64,000 nucleotides of DNA from Lagenorhynchus albirostris (GCF_949774975.1 NC_083098.1:90700325-90764324), one strand, 5' to 3'. Shown: positions 1 to 13,017, numbered from the stretch's first letter. Numbers and translations: made by a program. The notes: a model not told the origin generated them from the letters alone.

Positions 1-560
1 TCTCTTCTTTAACTTATGCAGGGAATAGAGTATTCTTCCTCTTGCCCTTCAGGACACCAGAGGTTTATTATTTCAAGGTAAAAGCCTGGAAAGCTCAGGA
101 GTCATTGCTCAATCACAGTTGAGAGTAGGTATTTCACTTAGGATTTACATTTTGCAGCATGTAATGTAAACTGACCATAGCAGTTTAACCATATTTTCTC
201 ATTTAGCAAGAAGACTGGAGGTAATGATTTCTGGTGTTGGTTCAGAGGCTTAAAGAAGTCAAATATAATGTTGGAGATTTTCCTGGCTCTTTACTTGTGG
301 TTGCAAACATGGCTGCTGGAGTTTCTACTCTGAAGCCCATATTTCTGGCAAAATATTGGAACATTATGTTTTGTATTGACTAATATGTGTCATAGGACTA
401 CACTCTAACTACAAAGGATGCAGGAAAACATTTGGTGTTTTTTTAAGCTTGCCTATTGTCAACCCCCAATGGGTTCTGATATTAAGGAAAAAGAGTGATA
501 GATATTGGCTTGGCTACTATCAACACGTGCCAGCCTCTCTTTGGACAGCCAACATCTAAA
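1..560. other. AT-rich DNA, no gene seen
   Basis: I see no exon, repeat or RNA gene here. The stretch runs up to the left edge of an L1 3' end. Confidence 0.5.
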
Positions 561-797
561 TTAGGAGATTGGGACTGACATATACACACTACTATATATA
601 AAATAGATAACTAATAAGGCCCTACTGTATAGCACAGGGAACTCTACACAATACTCTGTAATGAACTATATGGGAAAAGAATCTAAAAAAGAGTGGATAT
701 ATGTATTTGTTTAACTGATTCACCTTACTGTACACCTGAAACTAACAAACACAACATTGTAAATCAACTATACTCCAATAAAAAAATTTTTAAAAAG
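561..797 (+). mobile_element. L1 LINE 3' UTR fragment
   Basis: The piece carries the closing part of a cetartiodactyl-type L1 3' UTR: tacacactactatatata, ctgtatagcacagggaac, and the ending gtaaatcaactatactcc followed by aataaaaaaa. The same ending is seen near 40,130 in a second L1. Only the last 240 bp or so is present, so the copy is strongly 5'-truncated and non-coding. Confidence 0.85.
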
Positions 798-2605
798 AAC
801 ATACACAATGCCATTTCAAGTTATTATACCAGGCTAAAATTACAATGGATTTTAATTCCCTCCGTATGAACAAAATGCGCTTCCTTGTGATCTTGTGACT
901 TATAAAATAGGAGATAATCTACCTGCCACTAATACACCCAGGTATGATTGTGGAAGAAACACAGGAAAAAATATTACAATATTTATTCAGAAAGGGGAAC
1001 ATCAGAAATTCCTATCAATTGCTGGTTGATAATAGTTTTCAAATCATGCTGATTTCTTTGCTCATTAACCAGAATATACGGCAACCACAGCTCTTACTGC
1101 TGAGAGATTCTCTCTTTCTGTTACACTTGAATACTACAGCTCAAGTGTGTATTAGAGAGGATGCCTTTCCTTGGAGTGACACTATTTTTACAAACACATT
1201 ACTATTGAAAGGGGTTTAGGGGCACCAGATTGCTTTAAGAATTTGCTTATTGGGTATCAGTGTTTAATTATGTTGGAGGAAATTTTGATTTCTACAAAAA
1301 TAATAGAATTTCATCTTATTTTCCTTGGCTAATTTCCATGTGCTAACAATCAAAGCCAGTGATCTTGTCTGATAGAACTCTTAAAATGTAAATGATTCTC
1401 CCCCTTCCCCTCCTTGCCCCCCCCACTTTAAAAAAAGACTAAGAGCCTCATGTTCTACTCATGTTGCTTTAAGGCAATTGAAAAATTAAGCTGTCATAGA
1501 TCTGTAACACCCTTTAAGACCAGCTTATTTTAATGTGCAATTACCTTTATTTTCTTCCATGTCTGTCAATTCCAGTTCAAGTTCACTCTTTTCTTTTTAG
1601 ATAGTGGAAAAAGTGGCAAGATATACCAAACACATGCCTAATATTCTACATGTTTCCTACCACTCCCCTACCCAAAGTGTTAGCAGCAGTATGTTATCTA
1701 GGCTGGCTTCTGTGAATGAACTTGGGAATGGTTGCAACTGCTTTTTGTGGTTATGCTAAGGTATATTTTGTTCTCCATAAAGTTAAATACACAATTATTA
1801 TGCAAATATAAAATACTCAAGTGTCAAGGATTTTTACTCAAAAATAAATTAATAAGAGAACCAGTTAGATGTTAAAACTAGTTCACATAAGAATTTGAAT
1901 TACAGACATTATATTCTCTAGTGGAAAATAACTCACTTGCATTATTATTAATAGAAATCATCTGCATTACCGTCAATTTACTACATTTTATCTTTTTCCC
2001 CTACAGAGTTGTAAATAATTTTGTCAGTGGCAAGCCAATAAACAGCGCAACTTGTATAGAATCAGATAATCATCAGAGATTCTGCTAGGCAATGCCCAGG
2101 ACTCCATGGAGAGGACACCTAGCAATTTCTTTTGCCCAAAGATTGGATTTTTTTCTCATAGTTCTTACCCATTTTCCAAAACTAGTCCTTCAGTTTATCC
2201 TTTAAGTCTATGAGCAACCTTCTGTCCCACTGGTTTGTTAATTCTGTGAATGTTTCCCAGATTAATTTGCCAGAGCTTTTCCTCTTATTGATGTCTCAGA
2301 ATCTTAACGGATTAAGACAATTTTTTTTAAACATCTTCAAGCCTCTCTGTTATCATCTCTATATTGTAAATAATTCATGAAGGCAGCCTTCTGACAAAAA
2401 GACCCAGTAGCTGGTTACTAGTAGAAAAAGCACATTTGAATATGTTAAACATGAAAATGGTAAAGGGGACTGAGAAAATATGGCAAAACATTGGAATCAG
2501 GTGTTAAAATATTAAATTATATATATAAACTTAATTTCTAATAATGGTTATGCTATATAATTGAGGTGCTTCTCATGAACCACACATTTCTCTAACTTCA
2601 TTACC
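798..2605. other. AT-rich DNA, no gene seen
   Basis: No repeat family or exon is recognised. A C-rich run lies at 1399-1424. The 91-codon frame at 944-1219 has no domain and no coding signature. Confidence 0.5.
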
Positions 2606-2760
2606 TCTGCCAATTAAATTAATTCTCATAAAAAAACTGTAAGTATATTATATTGTGAGACTATGATCAGCATTTTCCAGATGAGAGATCTGAATTTAGA
2701 AAAATATCTCTGTTTAAGTCCCATGTACAATATCTGGCATGAACAGAAGGATATACTATC
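2606..2760 (-). repeat. Possible MIR SINE fossil
   Basis: Weak resemblance to the MIR core in reverse: a cattttccagatgagagatctgaa stretch resembles the usual 'bridge' followed by a region rich in gtcccatg. Very diverged; chance similarity is possible. Confidence 0.3.
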
Positions 2761-2764
2761 ACCA

Positions 2765-3550
2765 CTGAGGCAAATAATTAAGATTACTTATAATGATATT
2801 CCTTACTGTTCAGAGTTTTTAAAAAGTTTGTCATAAATTCAGATTCTTTTAAAATATATACCTGATTTTTTTTGTATAAAGATAGAATGTACTGAAAAGT
2901 AGGAAAAAAGTGACATATCGGTGCTACCAACTAGTGACTATAACATCATCACCTTATGTATGAACAATGAAACAACATGTATCATTGAGAAAAAAAATTC
3001 AATAATGCTGAAGTCTAGAGAAAATTCTAGGATTTTGATTCTTGACAGAATCAAGAATTATTGATTAATAATAATTTGATACTGGTATTCCTAAATTAGG
3101 AATAAAAATAAAATTCTGGTATTCCTAAATTAGGTTAGAATGTATTTATAGTACTGAAAATTTATGGTCTCTCTTTCTGTGCTTGCCATATGATTGATTG
3201 TTTAACTTCCTTGCATTTTCAACAAAATACACCCTGATTTACTATGTATATATTCAGGAGTGTTGGCTTATATTTTGGCTGATGTGTTTTTTTAAGTTTT
3301 TTAAATAAATTCCTCTAAAAACAGTATGATTTGCAGGCTTACTAGCCGAAAAATGGTGTACTACGTGGAGAGTGTGAGCTAAAATTTCACTTTCAGGAAG
3401 ATAGAGTAATAGGAATATCTGTTTTTCTTCTCATTTGGTCAAAAGGATGTTTAAAGTTAGTTCTACAATAAATTTAAATACAATACAGTTTGTAGCTATG
3501 TTTAAGTATTCAGTCTCTTGTGTCAACATTTTGGCTCAAGCTCTTATGAA
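2765..3550. other. AT-rich DNA with one short direct duplication
   Basis: No gene is seen. The 19-mer ctggtattcctaaattagg occurs at 3082-3100 and again at 3116-3134. Confidence 0.6.
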
Positions 3551-3554
3551 CACT

Positions 3555-3715
3555 GTTGTTTATCACAAGTTATTAAACCTTTCTAAGTCTCAACATCTTC
3601 ATTGCTAAAATAAAGAATGATAGTTTCTAAATCAGAGGATTGTTGTGAGAGTTAAGTAAGATGATGAATTCAAAGGACTAAGTATAATGTATATTGTAAG
3701 CTCTCAATAAATGAT
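3555..3715 (+). repeat. MIR SINE
   Basis: The order of motifs fits MIR in forward orientation: ttattaaacctttctaagtc, then tctcaacatcttcattgcta, a gaggattgttgtgagagtta core and the 3' end agctctcaataaatgat. It is an ancient, inactive tRNA-derived SINE shared by all mammals. Confidence 0.65.
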
Positions 3716-6265
3716 TATACCACCATTTTATAAACAATATTCCTAGCAGACAACATGGCTTTAAAATATTCACTTTGTAACAACGCTGATTTCTTTCACC
3801 TAGCCAATACTTACATTGGTCTTTATCCCTCCCCTGCTTTATCCCTTTCTAATACTGGTAAATATGTTAGTTAGGCTCTTTATAGGTTATGAGGATAAAC
3901 TTGTAATAAATCTTGTTAGTTTCCACCAGCAATGTGACCACCTAGAGCACAGAAAAACCCACTGATGTAGGCTTTATCCCATAAGTTGTAAATACATGAA
4001 TAATTTTGAATGACCTATCTTGACATCTTGTATGATGATAATGAATGCAGGGTGATTTATTGGAATAAATGTTATTATCACACTCTATTTCCAAGTACTT
4101 GGAATTGTAAAATAGATTACTGAATGTGGTATTACTGAGAACTGCCCTCAGTTTGAAATCATAGTGTACTGACCTGGGAGGCAAAGTAAATTTGGGATTA
4201 TGAACATAAGAATTTAAGTTCCCTTATGAGGATGTTGCAACACAACTGAATGAGCTTCCTGAACCTGAACAGGACAATGGCAGCACCACAGAATCTCTTA
4301 AAGAACAAGAAATGAGGTGAACCAACTTGGCCTTATGAGAGTGTGAACATTCCATGAGAATGTTCCCCCCATAGGAAACTGATGCCTGGCTCCTTGTTCA
4401 AGGACAGTTTTTTTTAAAAAATATACAAATACAAAATGTTTTCTTTCAGTCTCCTAATTTGAATCTTTTAGTGATAGATCAACACTCAAAAATGTACCTC
4501 TACTTATTTTGTGGCAGCAAAATGAAATGTGAAAATACTCACCAGAATGAGAAGCTGATAGAGATTTCTGAGGAATGAAGAATATCTGGTTCTTTGAACC
4601 TGAAGTTCTTCATTGACTAGCTTGTGTTTGAACATGGTATATTAAACATTTGCCTTTAACTCTTAAAAAACAAAACAAAACAAAAAACACTGGGAGGTAC
4701 AGTGATCAGACTACTGGATAATTCCCTTCATTAAGACAGGGAAATGCCCTGATTGAGGTTTTAGGTACATGATTCCTGGGAGAGATCAAGGTGAAAAATG
4801 AAGTGAGGAGATTTAGGAAGCCAGAAGTGAGTAATGATTTTGAGAACCACAGGATATATGCACCTCAATTTATCTTCTTGCTTTGACACTGTGATTGCTC
4901 CTGGTCCCTCAGGAGGGGAAAATGAGGAAAAAATTACCGATCACTAGAGGAAAAATAAGGTAACCATTGGAGCCTAATCTCAGTGCATTACTCAGTATCC
5001 ACATCCTACAGCTCTCCCTAAAAGTCAGAAGGTGCTATTATCACTCCTTAAAATATGAATGCATTATGACACAAGCATCTTTAGAAAGAAGAAAACACTT
5101 TGTGAGATCATCAACTTTATTTTCTTACTTCTACAAATTTCCAGCACAAGCGAGACAACTTCTCCACATGTTAACACAGTGACAGTTACAGAGAAATGGA
5201 AGTGATTAGAGTCATTAATAAGGGAGATGTTAAAAACTATGTCAGGGCAGTGGATATTACCAGGAGTTAATGTTTGGATCAGGCAGCTGTGTAGGGGATG
5301 CAATGGAATAAATAACTCACGAAGAAAAAGAAAAGACAGGCATAGCAGTTCTATAACATATCTGCAGCACCCAATGACCTGCTTGATCCAAAGACAAGGA
5401 TTTACAATTAAAGTCCCATTTATTGTTTGACTGGTAGGGTCTGAATCATATATTCATTATTGTTCTGACTATTACTGGAAGACTGTAGTTGTATTTGAGA
5501 CATGGGTATTCTGTGAGAATGTGTTATTTTTGGATTATATATTTCCCCTCTTGGTCCCCTAATTTTTTATTTGTTTGTTATTTGCTTTTGCTTATTTGTT
5601 GTGATGTCTAATAAACTGATATATCTGAAAAACTGTAAAGCCACTATTAAAATAAGTCATTATTACATATTGTATTTACTTGTGCATTCCTCTTTTGAAT
5701 CCAGTTTAGTCTCCCCATGTTTTTATCAATTTGGAAAAAAATGTGTTATCATTTTTCTTTATAAAATTTCTCCTGTCAGGCTGTTATGGTTGTCATCAGC
5801 AGTAGTTCCTCTGAAGGCTTTGTCAAAATTTGAAAAATTAAAAGCTGTAAGTGAAGCTGTTTGCCAAATATAAATGAAAAAACATTGAAGTCCAGTTCAC
5901 ACTCTTACTTCCACTTCTAAGCTTTTAGATGTTTGACCTTTGAAAATTTTGCTTCTACCAGAGATGCCTGTGTAATTCTTACCTTAAGGAATAATTTATT
6001 TGTATAATTTTCTGTCTCCGTAGTGCACAGATATGCAATTTCAGTTAAATTCTAATATCATTTAATAAGTGGAAATTGCAGTCAACATTCAATTTCTGAG
6101 CAGCACCAATTTTAGAATGTTGTATAATATATGGCTTTTCTGTAGTGTTAACCCTTTGTTTCTATTATTTTTGTCGCCAGTAACATGAATGACCATGAAA
6201 TATTAGGCATCAAGAATAAAGAAGGACCAGATAGTCATAAGCCTTATCTAGTAAGTTAAGAATCT
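3716..6265. other. AT-rich DNA, no gene seen
   Basis: Several short frames exist, the longest about 100 codons at 5571-5873. They are rich in codons expected from AT-rich DNA and show no domain. No repeat family is identified with confidence. Confidence 0.5.
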
Positions 6266-6870
6266 AGTAAAAGAGTCAAACACGTCACTCATTTAGCAAC
6301 GATTTATTGCATGCCTGGTCTGAGCTGAGAACTGTTCTAGATATTTGGGATAAAATCCACGATGAGACAAACTAAATCCCAGCCCTGGTGTAGAATCATT
6401 TTAATGGGAGCGGCAGGTTAATGGGAGAAGCCAACTATAAACTTGCAGTGTGTGTGTGTATAATAGTGATGTATATTTTGAAATAAACAAAGCAGATTAA
6501 AGGGATAGCAGTGACTGAGAAGGCATCTTTTAACTGAGTGGTCAAAAAAGATCTCTCTCAGGAAGTAAGCTTTAAACAGATTTCTGAATGAGAGCAGATA
6601 AAGAGGCCACACAAGGAAGGGTCACACAAGAGGCCATCTCAGGAAGGGGTTATTTTTCCAAGCATAAAAAATTGTAAAGGCCCTGAAGTCATAATACAGG
6701 CTGAAAGTTTCTATAATAAGGAAAGTTCTAATTAAGAACAAACAGAAATAACTAACAGGGGTTCGAGAGAAAAGGGAAGGACTCCCTGTGGAATTGATGG
6801 TTAATGAAAATGTTAAAGGATAAGTAGGACTTAATTTATAGTCCTTGAATTCAAGAACCTCACATTTCAC
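6266..6870 (+). repeat. Ancient interspersed repeat, family not named
   Basis: The region reads like a diverged copy of a common old mammalian repeat: attgcatgcctggtctgagc, agaactgttctagatatttg, then an interval with gactgagaaggcatctttt and aaggccctgaagtc. Related wording is seen at 46,160-47,480 in this window. I recognise the pattern but cannot fix the family name. Confidence 0.4.
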
Positions 6871-7175
6871 AAGACAAACACATAAAAAAATGCACAGGCA
6901 ACAAACATTAACAAAAAATACAGTATAGAATGATTGCTATGATAATGATACATATAGGGAATGGCAGACCATAAACAAAGTGCCATCAACTTTTAGATTG
7001 TGTGGGAGTGTTGGTAAGAAGACTAAGGAAAAGTAATACCCAAATAGGTCTTAAATGACACAATTTTTGTGATATAAAGTGTAAATAGGAGTTTGCCTCA
7101 CTGTTTAAGGGGAAGGTTGCCTCAGCTACAGGAGGTACAAAGCCATAGAGGTGTGAAGAAAAATACTGCAAATAT

Positions 7176-7885
7176 TTTGATGTTTATTTGCTGCTGCTTC
7201 CAAGAATGGCAAACTAAATACTTAGAACCAAATCTCCTACTAAAGACAACTAAAAATCCATACAAAATCTTTTTAATGTTCAAAATATCTGAATGGCTAT
7301 GAAAATAAGTGAAGAATTGCAGGGTCAAGACATAGAATGTAACGGGAACCTAGAGATATATGCATTAAAAGCCAAATTTTGCTATCGGGACATTTGAAAC
7401 AGTTAAATATACTGTGCTGTGCTTTTAACAGATTCTTGATGCTAGAGAGGCAAATTCAAAACCGAGCAGCAATCAAATTTGAGGACTTTGATACAAACCA
7501 AACTGAAGTTGAGATTCTAAAACAGAAGGAGAAAGAAGTAAAACAGTGTAGCCAGCCTAGCTTGTCTTCTGTGTAAGCTAGGAAAGTGAAGCACTGAACT
7601 TGGAATATGATTGCCATGTAGGGTCTCAGATGCAAAAGAAAATCCTGTCAAGAGGATGATTCCATTATTATAGGTCATAATTATCCCCAGCCCCCAAAAG
7701 TTTTAAGTATAATGTCTTGTACACAGCAAAAGGAAACAAAACACACAAGGAAAGATGATACCATTAGCAATATCCAGCAGAAACAACAGAATGAAGATAC
7801 TATAGTGATCAGACACAGATTATAAAATAGATTATGATTACTGTGCTCAAAGAAAAGAAAGGTAGAATAAATTTAATGGAAAACT
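7176..7885 (+). mobile_element. Old L1 (L1M/L1ME type), 5' region fragment
   Basis: Motifs match the 5' part of old L1 elements on the plus strand: ttccaagaatggcaaact near the start, tttttaatgttcaaaatatc, aagtgaagaattgcagggtc, and later agcaatatccagcagaaac and agatactatagtgatcagac before ORF1. The copy is highly diverged, and the 65-codon frame at 7379-7576 is not an intact ORF1. Confidence 0.55.
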
Positions 7886-8660
7886 GGTGAGGTGGTAAAC
7901 TCTGCTCCATGACTAGGCAGTACCATAGGCCTGGCTCTGAGGTTGCTCTGTGTCACTCTTCAGGTTTCTTGTCCAAGGTGAGAGGCTATGCTCAATATTT
8001 GAGCAGGGCTGCTGGATTGGCTCCCTTCCTGGGTGGGCTGTAAAATGTGTTCCATGGCTAGTACAGCCCATGGCTGGGGTCCAAAGCAGACAGAACTGCC
8101 AACTGAGCTCCCTGACCAGATGGAACCACCAGTTTGACTTTGCAGGTAGGTAGAGATGCTGGTTGGAATCTTTGCTTTGGTGCTGCAATTAGGATCATGA
8201 CCCACCAAGATCTGAGTACTGGTTACTGTAAGCCTCACCCCAATTCTCTATCTGATCTCTACTGGTCATGCTCTGCATATTTTTCCAGTCAATCCCATGA
8301 GGTATGACCTGAGTGAGCCTTCCAGGAAGCATTCCACTATGTGGAAAAGCTGGAGTCTACCTTGGGTCCTCTTTTTCCCACTGAGGAAACTCTAGGCCTA
8401 GGTAAGCACTCTAGGTGCAGCTTAGTGTTGTCCTGGTGGAAGAGCAATATGGTAATATTGGAACTGCTCCTCTTACCTTTATAATGTGGTCTTTTCTTGT
8501 TCTCTACTGCCTAGGGCATTTATTTAGCCTTATCTCTGCATTCTGGAACTTTCACAATTGTTTGTTGTCTATGGGTATTTGTTAGCTGGTCTACTTGTGA
8601 AGGGAACTGAAGTCAGCAACAACACATGTTGACATCTTGATGACAACACTGTCCCCACAA
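7886..8660 (-). mobile_element. Old L1M-type 5' UTR fragment, minus strand
   Basis: On the minus strand this resembles the GC-richer 5' UTR of an old L1: the start near 8655 reads catcaagatgtcaacatg, and the body has repeated short tracts such as ccagccatgggctgtac. The ORF-track-length frames here are not genes. Orientation is opposite to the preceding fragment, so the two are separate insertions or the product of an inversion. Confidence 0.45.
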
Positions 8661-8859
8661 ATCTTTATGAAACTGTGCTTTAGCTGATATTTAACTATAT
8701 CATATTGTATTTCTTCTAATTGACATGCCAGTTTTACTGTTTTTAATTTTTAAGATTTTATTTCTCTTTAACATAATTATTATCTACTTTCTTTTCAACT
8801 TTATAAATGCTGCTACATTTGTGGTTTCAAGTACAGAAATAAGTTTTAAAATCTAGATA

Positions 8860-8950
8860 ATATGCTCCATGATGGCAGGGATTTGTCTTTTTCATCACAT
8901 ACACAAAACTGGCACTAAGTGGACCTTTGTTGACTGAATGAATGAATGAT
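8860..8950 (+). repeat. L2 LINE 3' end
   Basis: Typical L2 closing words in order: atgctccatgatggcaggga, then ggcactaagtggacctttg and tgactgaatgaatgaatg. An ancient inactive fragment. Confidence 0.7.
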
Positions 8951-9774
8951 GTGTTCTGACACCAGCAGAGCTTACAGAAGCAGAGATGAAGCAGAAACCT
9001 TAATGACTGTCAAATGGGTGAACTTGAAGATGAAAAGGCACTTTTAGCTTAGTTACTCTGATATGCACTCTGGATAACACTCCAATTTTGCATGAACTTT
9101 TGGAATGGAAACAGCTCCACTCCTAAATAATAAATTTATTAATTGCACTCCTTATGAGTCCTGACAGCAGTCAGCTTTGTGGGTTTCTGATTCCATTCCA
9201 AGGGGTTGAATGTCTCTGTGATTTATGTAATAGGCAGGAGTGTCATGAGGAAAGACTTGTAGTATAAAACTTAAAGACAGGAACACAGATGGCTGCCTGT
9301 GGAATGTGTGGTGGGTGTTAATGAAAATGCATTGAACAGTGAAGGAAGGGCAGCAAACAACCACAGGAAAGGTGCCCTGAGTTTTGTGTTTTAAAGATAA
9401 CTACTATTTTTTTTCCTTGTGGAAATATTCTTATTTATTTTACTCTAACAACCACGAACACTTGGGATATTATGAACACAATATGGACATTAAAGAATAA
9501 GAACAAACAAAAAGTTGAGTAAATGCTTAGGGTTCATCATACGTTTCAGTCATGTTTCTCTATGTTTAACTGCTCATTATCAAAATTATGTAGTCTGGTT
9601 TCTAAAAGGTATATTCTGAGATTGGGTTGTTAAATGAACTCAAAGGAAAGGGCTTATATAATTTCGTATATTGCCATCTAGATTTTCTATACTGGCTGTC
9701 TCTACTGAAAATTCATAAATGTCCATGCATTGAATCACCATATATTTAGTATAATCATACTCACTGGATAATTA
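8951..9774. other. AT-rich DNA, no gene seen
   Basis: I see nothing recognisable between the L2 end and the Tigger-type MITE. Confidence 0.5.
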
Positions 9775-9776
9775 TA

Positions 9777-10091
9777 GGTATACCTTGGACATATTTTGGG
9801 TATGGTTCCAAACCACTGCAGTAAAGCAGATATCACAATAAAGCAAGCCACAGTAATTTGGGGGTTTCCCAGTGCATATAAAATTTCTGTTTACACTATA
9901 CTGTAGTCTGTTAAGTGTGCAATAGCATTGTCTAAAACACAATGCATGTACCTTAATAAAAAATACTCTAGTGCTAACAAAATGCTAATCGTCATCTAAC
10001 AAAACAGGGTTGCCACAAAACTTCAATTTGTAAAAAATGCAATATCTACAGACTGAAATAAAGTGAAACACAATAAAATGAGGTATGCCTG
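9777..10091 (-). mobile_element. Tigger1-derived MITE (DNA transposon)
   Basis: A non-autonomous mariner/pogo-type element of about 315 bp. The terminal inverted repeats are visible: ggtataccttggacatat at the left and the inverse of aaaatgaggtatgcctg at the right, flanked by TA on both sides as expected for this superfamily. Internal words on the minus strand match both ends of Tigger1 (tttgtggcaaccctgttttg near its 5' end; attgcacacttaacagac and tatatgcactgggaaac near its 3' end). The transposase region is absent: the two ends are joined near 10,000. It is inactive. Confidence 0.85.
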
Positions 10092-10093
10092 TA

Positions 10094-10680
10094 TTTCATT
10101 TACTACTCTATTTTTATCCTACCTAATTGTTCAGTTTCTTCCATGTTTTTACCCTTTTCTCACAAATACCAATTCATCACACATTAGGTAAAATAATACA
10201 GAGTAATGGCCGTTAGTAGAAAGAATTCATAGGTGATTTGGTAAGATTTTTTTGTGAGACTTTATTATTTACTAGGCAAGCTATTTCCATAACATCATTC
10301 TAAAATCTTCATGTAATACCGAATAGTTGTTCAGTTTTAATCAAAACTTCATAAAGTCTTTCTTTATACTTTGTTTTCTTCTAATTCAGAAGTCAGCCCT
10401 TCATGTTCCATCCAAAGCCCACTAATTTTATGTAATAATTGGCTTATCTGCTCAATACAATCTTCATTTATTGCTCTGGGAGTATAAGTGGATATAAAAG
10501 GAATATTTCATAATATGGTGCTTTGTCCTCTCTACACTACAGAATCTATGTAGGTACTCTTTGGAGATCTAATCAGGAGATCTAATCAGGAGGTCCAAAC
10601 TGATGAAAAACAAACCAATAAAATATTTGCTCTAAGCTTTCTTTGTAGTATCATTTGCAGGAACCACAAAAGCAAAGCCA
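10094..10680. other. AT-rich DNA with a 14-bp tandem duplication
   Basis: The only structure seen is a period-14 tandem duplication near 10563-10592 (ggagatctaatca twice). No gene. Confidence 0.5.
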
Positions 10681-10687
10681 TATGAAG

Positions 10688-11500
10688 TTTTTTTGTTTTT
10701 TTTTTAACTTTCAATGTTTAATTTGTTGTTGGATTATGCTCCTTTAACCTTGGCTGGTGCCAGGGATATAAATCCAAAAAAATGCATGCTTCCGACAGCA
10801 ATTCAAGATGCTACCCTCTGGAAATTTCACTGGTTTCACTGGTAGATACTCTCAGTCCATAGCATTGGTGAGTCTTGGATTCATAAGTGTTTTTGTAGGC
10901 TTTGCTAATTGTTAAGGCAGTCATCTCAAATAGACCCAGCCCTATGAGATATTTGAATTCCCTTACCTACCCAGCTCATGTATCTAATTGTTCTGTGCCC
11001 ATAGCTTACATTCCATAAGCTCTGTATTCCATTCATCCAGCAAATCTGCCTTTAGGAACATGTTTTTAAAGTATCTATGTAACCCCAAATTCTTAGTGTC
11101 TAGAAACACAGCAATTTCCACAAGTCCTCCTGCCATACTGCAGTATCTCTGCCTCCCTGAGTTTGTCTCCATAACTACATGGCTGCAACTTGAGAGTCAG
11201 TGTATTCTTTTGCAATTAATTCTTGTGGCAGACCCTTGGTCACAACATCCAGAGAGCTGTTTTTCTGTTGATAGGATGTTAGGCAACAGATTTCCAAAAT
11301 TGTTTTTAGCCATTTTAGCACTTGTATCTGTTAACCAATGTCTCTGTTGATTACATTTGTTGCATTATGTCAGGGCAAAGTGTCAGAAGAAGATGGGGAT
11401 GACCCTCAGAGCCTATAGCCATTTGTTCAAGTGTTTCATGGATGGGATGTTTTCCTTTCCACAGCATTTGACATGTTCTCCATTTATAGCATTTCCTTGA
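10688..11500 (-). pseudogene. Possible processed retrocopy of an unidentified transcript
   Basis: On the minus strand the segment is slightly richer in GC than its surroundings and ends in an A-rich tail (plus-strand T runs at 10688-10706). An attaaa hexamer lies about 14 bases before the tail, as in the 3' end of a retrocopied mRNA. Readable but broken frames include a 62-codon one at 11172-10984. I do not recognise the product, and no clear target-site duplication was found. It may equally be an unidentified retroposon or chance. Confidence 0.25.
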
Positions 11501-11550
11501 GAAATTCTAGAGTAAGAACTATATCACCAATTATTTTGTTTCAAAGCAAA

Positions 11551-13008
11551 AAAAAAAAAACCTGATGCAAGTGTTTTCTACCTAGTGTAGTTTAAAACAC
11601 TAGTGTTTTCTACTCTACTGTGCAGTGAATTTGGGTAAAGAAAACATTGCATGAACTGTATGTCAATTATGTGGTAGTTAGGACCAATTAATATCTTTAA
11701 CTGTCAGATGTGATTTCTACAAAATTCAAAAAGGCCCAACAAATATTGACCTTCTTACTCAGTTTTTGGTAGGACCAAAACAAGTAATACATATTCACTG
11801 GAAGGAGTGAGTCCATGGTGGTTGCAAGCCAAGAAAGAGCCTGAATTCACATTTGGAGTCAGGCCTTGCACTTTGCAACAATTATATTACTTTTGATATT
11901 AAATGTTTTAGCTTTATAATATTTTTATAAAAAAGCAAACTATTTAATTTCCATATCAATAATAATACACCTGTCTTTTGCAACAAACTGCCCTTTCCTA
12001 AGGATTAAACTGTACTGGCATTGCAAAACCAATAGAATCACTTTTTTCAGATCTTAATAAGCCTCTGTCAGTCTTGATGAGCCATCTGCTTTTCAAACCT
12101 GCCAAATGAGACCCTTTTAGAAAGAATTGGTTAATTATTAATTCAGTATTATCTTTGCTAAAATCAATTTAAGTGTTCACTGAAATATGCCTTTTTGCCT
12201 TCAGATGTACTTTATATTGATCGATTCTTAAATGGTATCTGATACTAACTCTGTCATCATCTAGAGTCCTAGAAAATAAAATTGTTTGGTTACATAATTA
12301 CCATATAACAGTATTATATTGTCCATTTGTAATCACATCTTACAGAACCACTTTTACTCAGATTTCTAGAACAGGACAATGGAAGGATTCAAAGATGACT
12401 GTTCTCCACCCGCAAGTATAAAAAGCACAGGAAGCTACTCAAAAGTCTCCACAAGAGCAGATCAGCAAAGGCCAGAGGTTTTATCATGCACTGAAAAACA
12501 TAGTGACTACTGAACATGCTGTGTAGCTGAATGCAGGATGCTATCAGTTACTATTGCTGTGATCGAACAGTGTAATGGAAATAGTCTCATTGACCTGCAG
12601 GTTTAGATGGTAGTTTCATAAACATCAGCATCAGAATATTATGGGAAGGGTAGTTTAGTAAAAAAAAATTCTCTTTATTACCCATATTTTAACTAAAAGC
12701 TATATGTTTTCACTGGACATATGAATTATCCTGACATGTAAGCTACACTGAGGTCAACAATTTTCACATTCTTTGTTCATTACTGAAATTTAAGTATCAG
12801 GCTTTTCCAGGGAGTTCAACCATATTTGTTGGTTGAATTAATTATTTTGTGCTTAATCAACTATCTTGTTTTTCTTGAATGCTTACCTACGTGTCCAATA
12901 ACGCCAGACATTCTGTGAAGTTAGAATAAAATATAAAATTTAGCCCTCAGTATTCTAGAAATTAGGTCTTTGTGATTATTTTGAAAGAATAATTCTTTAA
13001 AAAAAAGG
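11551..13008. other. AT-rich DNA, no gene seen
   Basis: No repeat family or exon is recognised between the A-rich tract at 11549-11561 and the next SINE. Confidence 0.5.
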
Positions 13009-13017
13009 TGAAAGAAT

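Noticed and set aside
5571..5873. 100-codon hydrophobic frame
   Set aside because: Composition follows the local AT-rich DNA (Phe, Leu, Ile, Lys, Tyr), with no domain or context.
10988..11350. 120-codon plus-strand frame
   Set aside because: No recognisable domain; it lies opposite a candidate minus-strand retrocopy and is probably a shadow.
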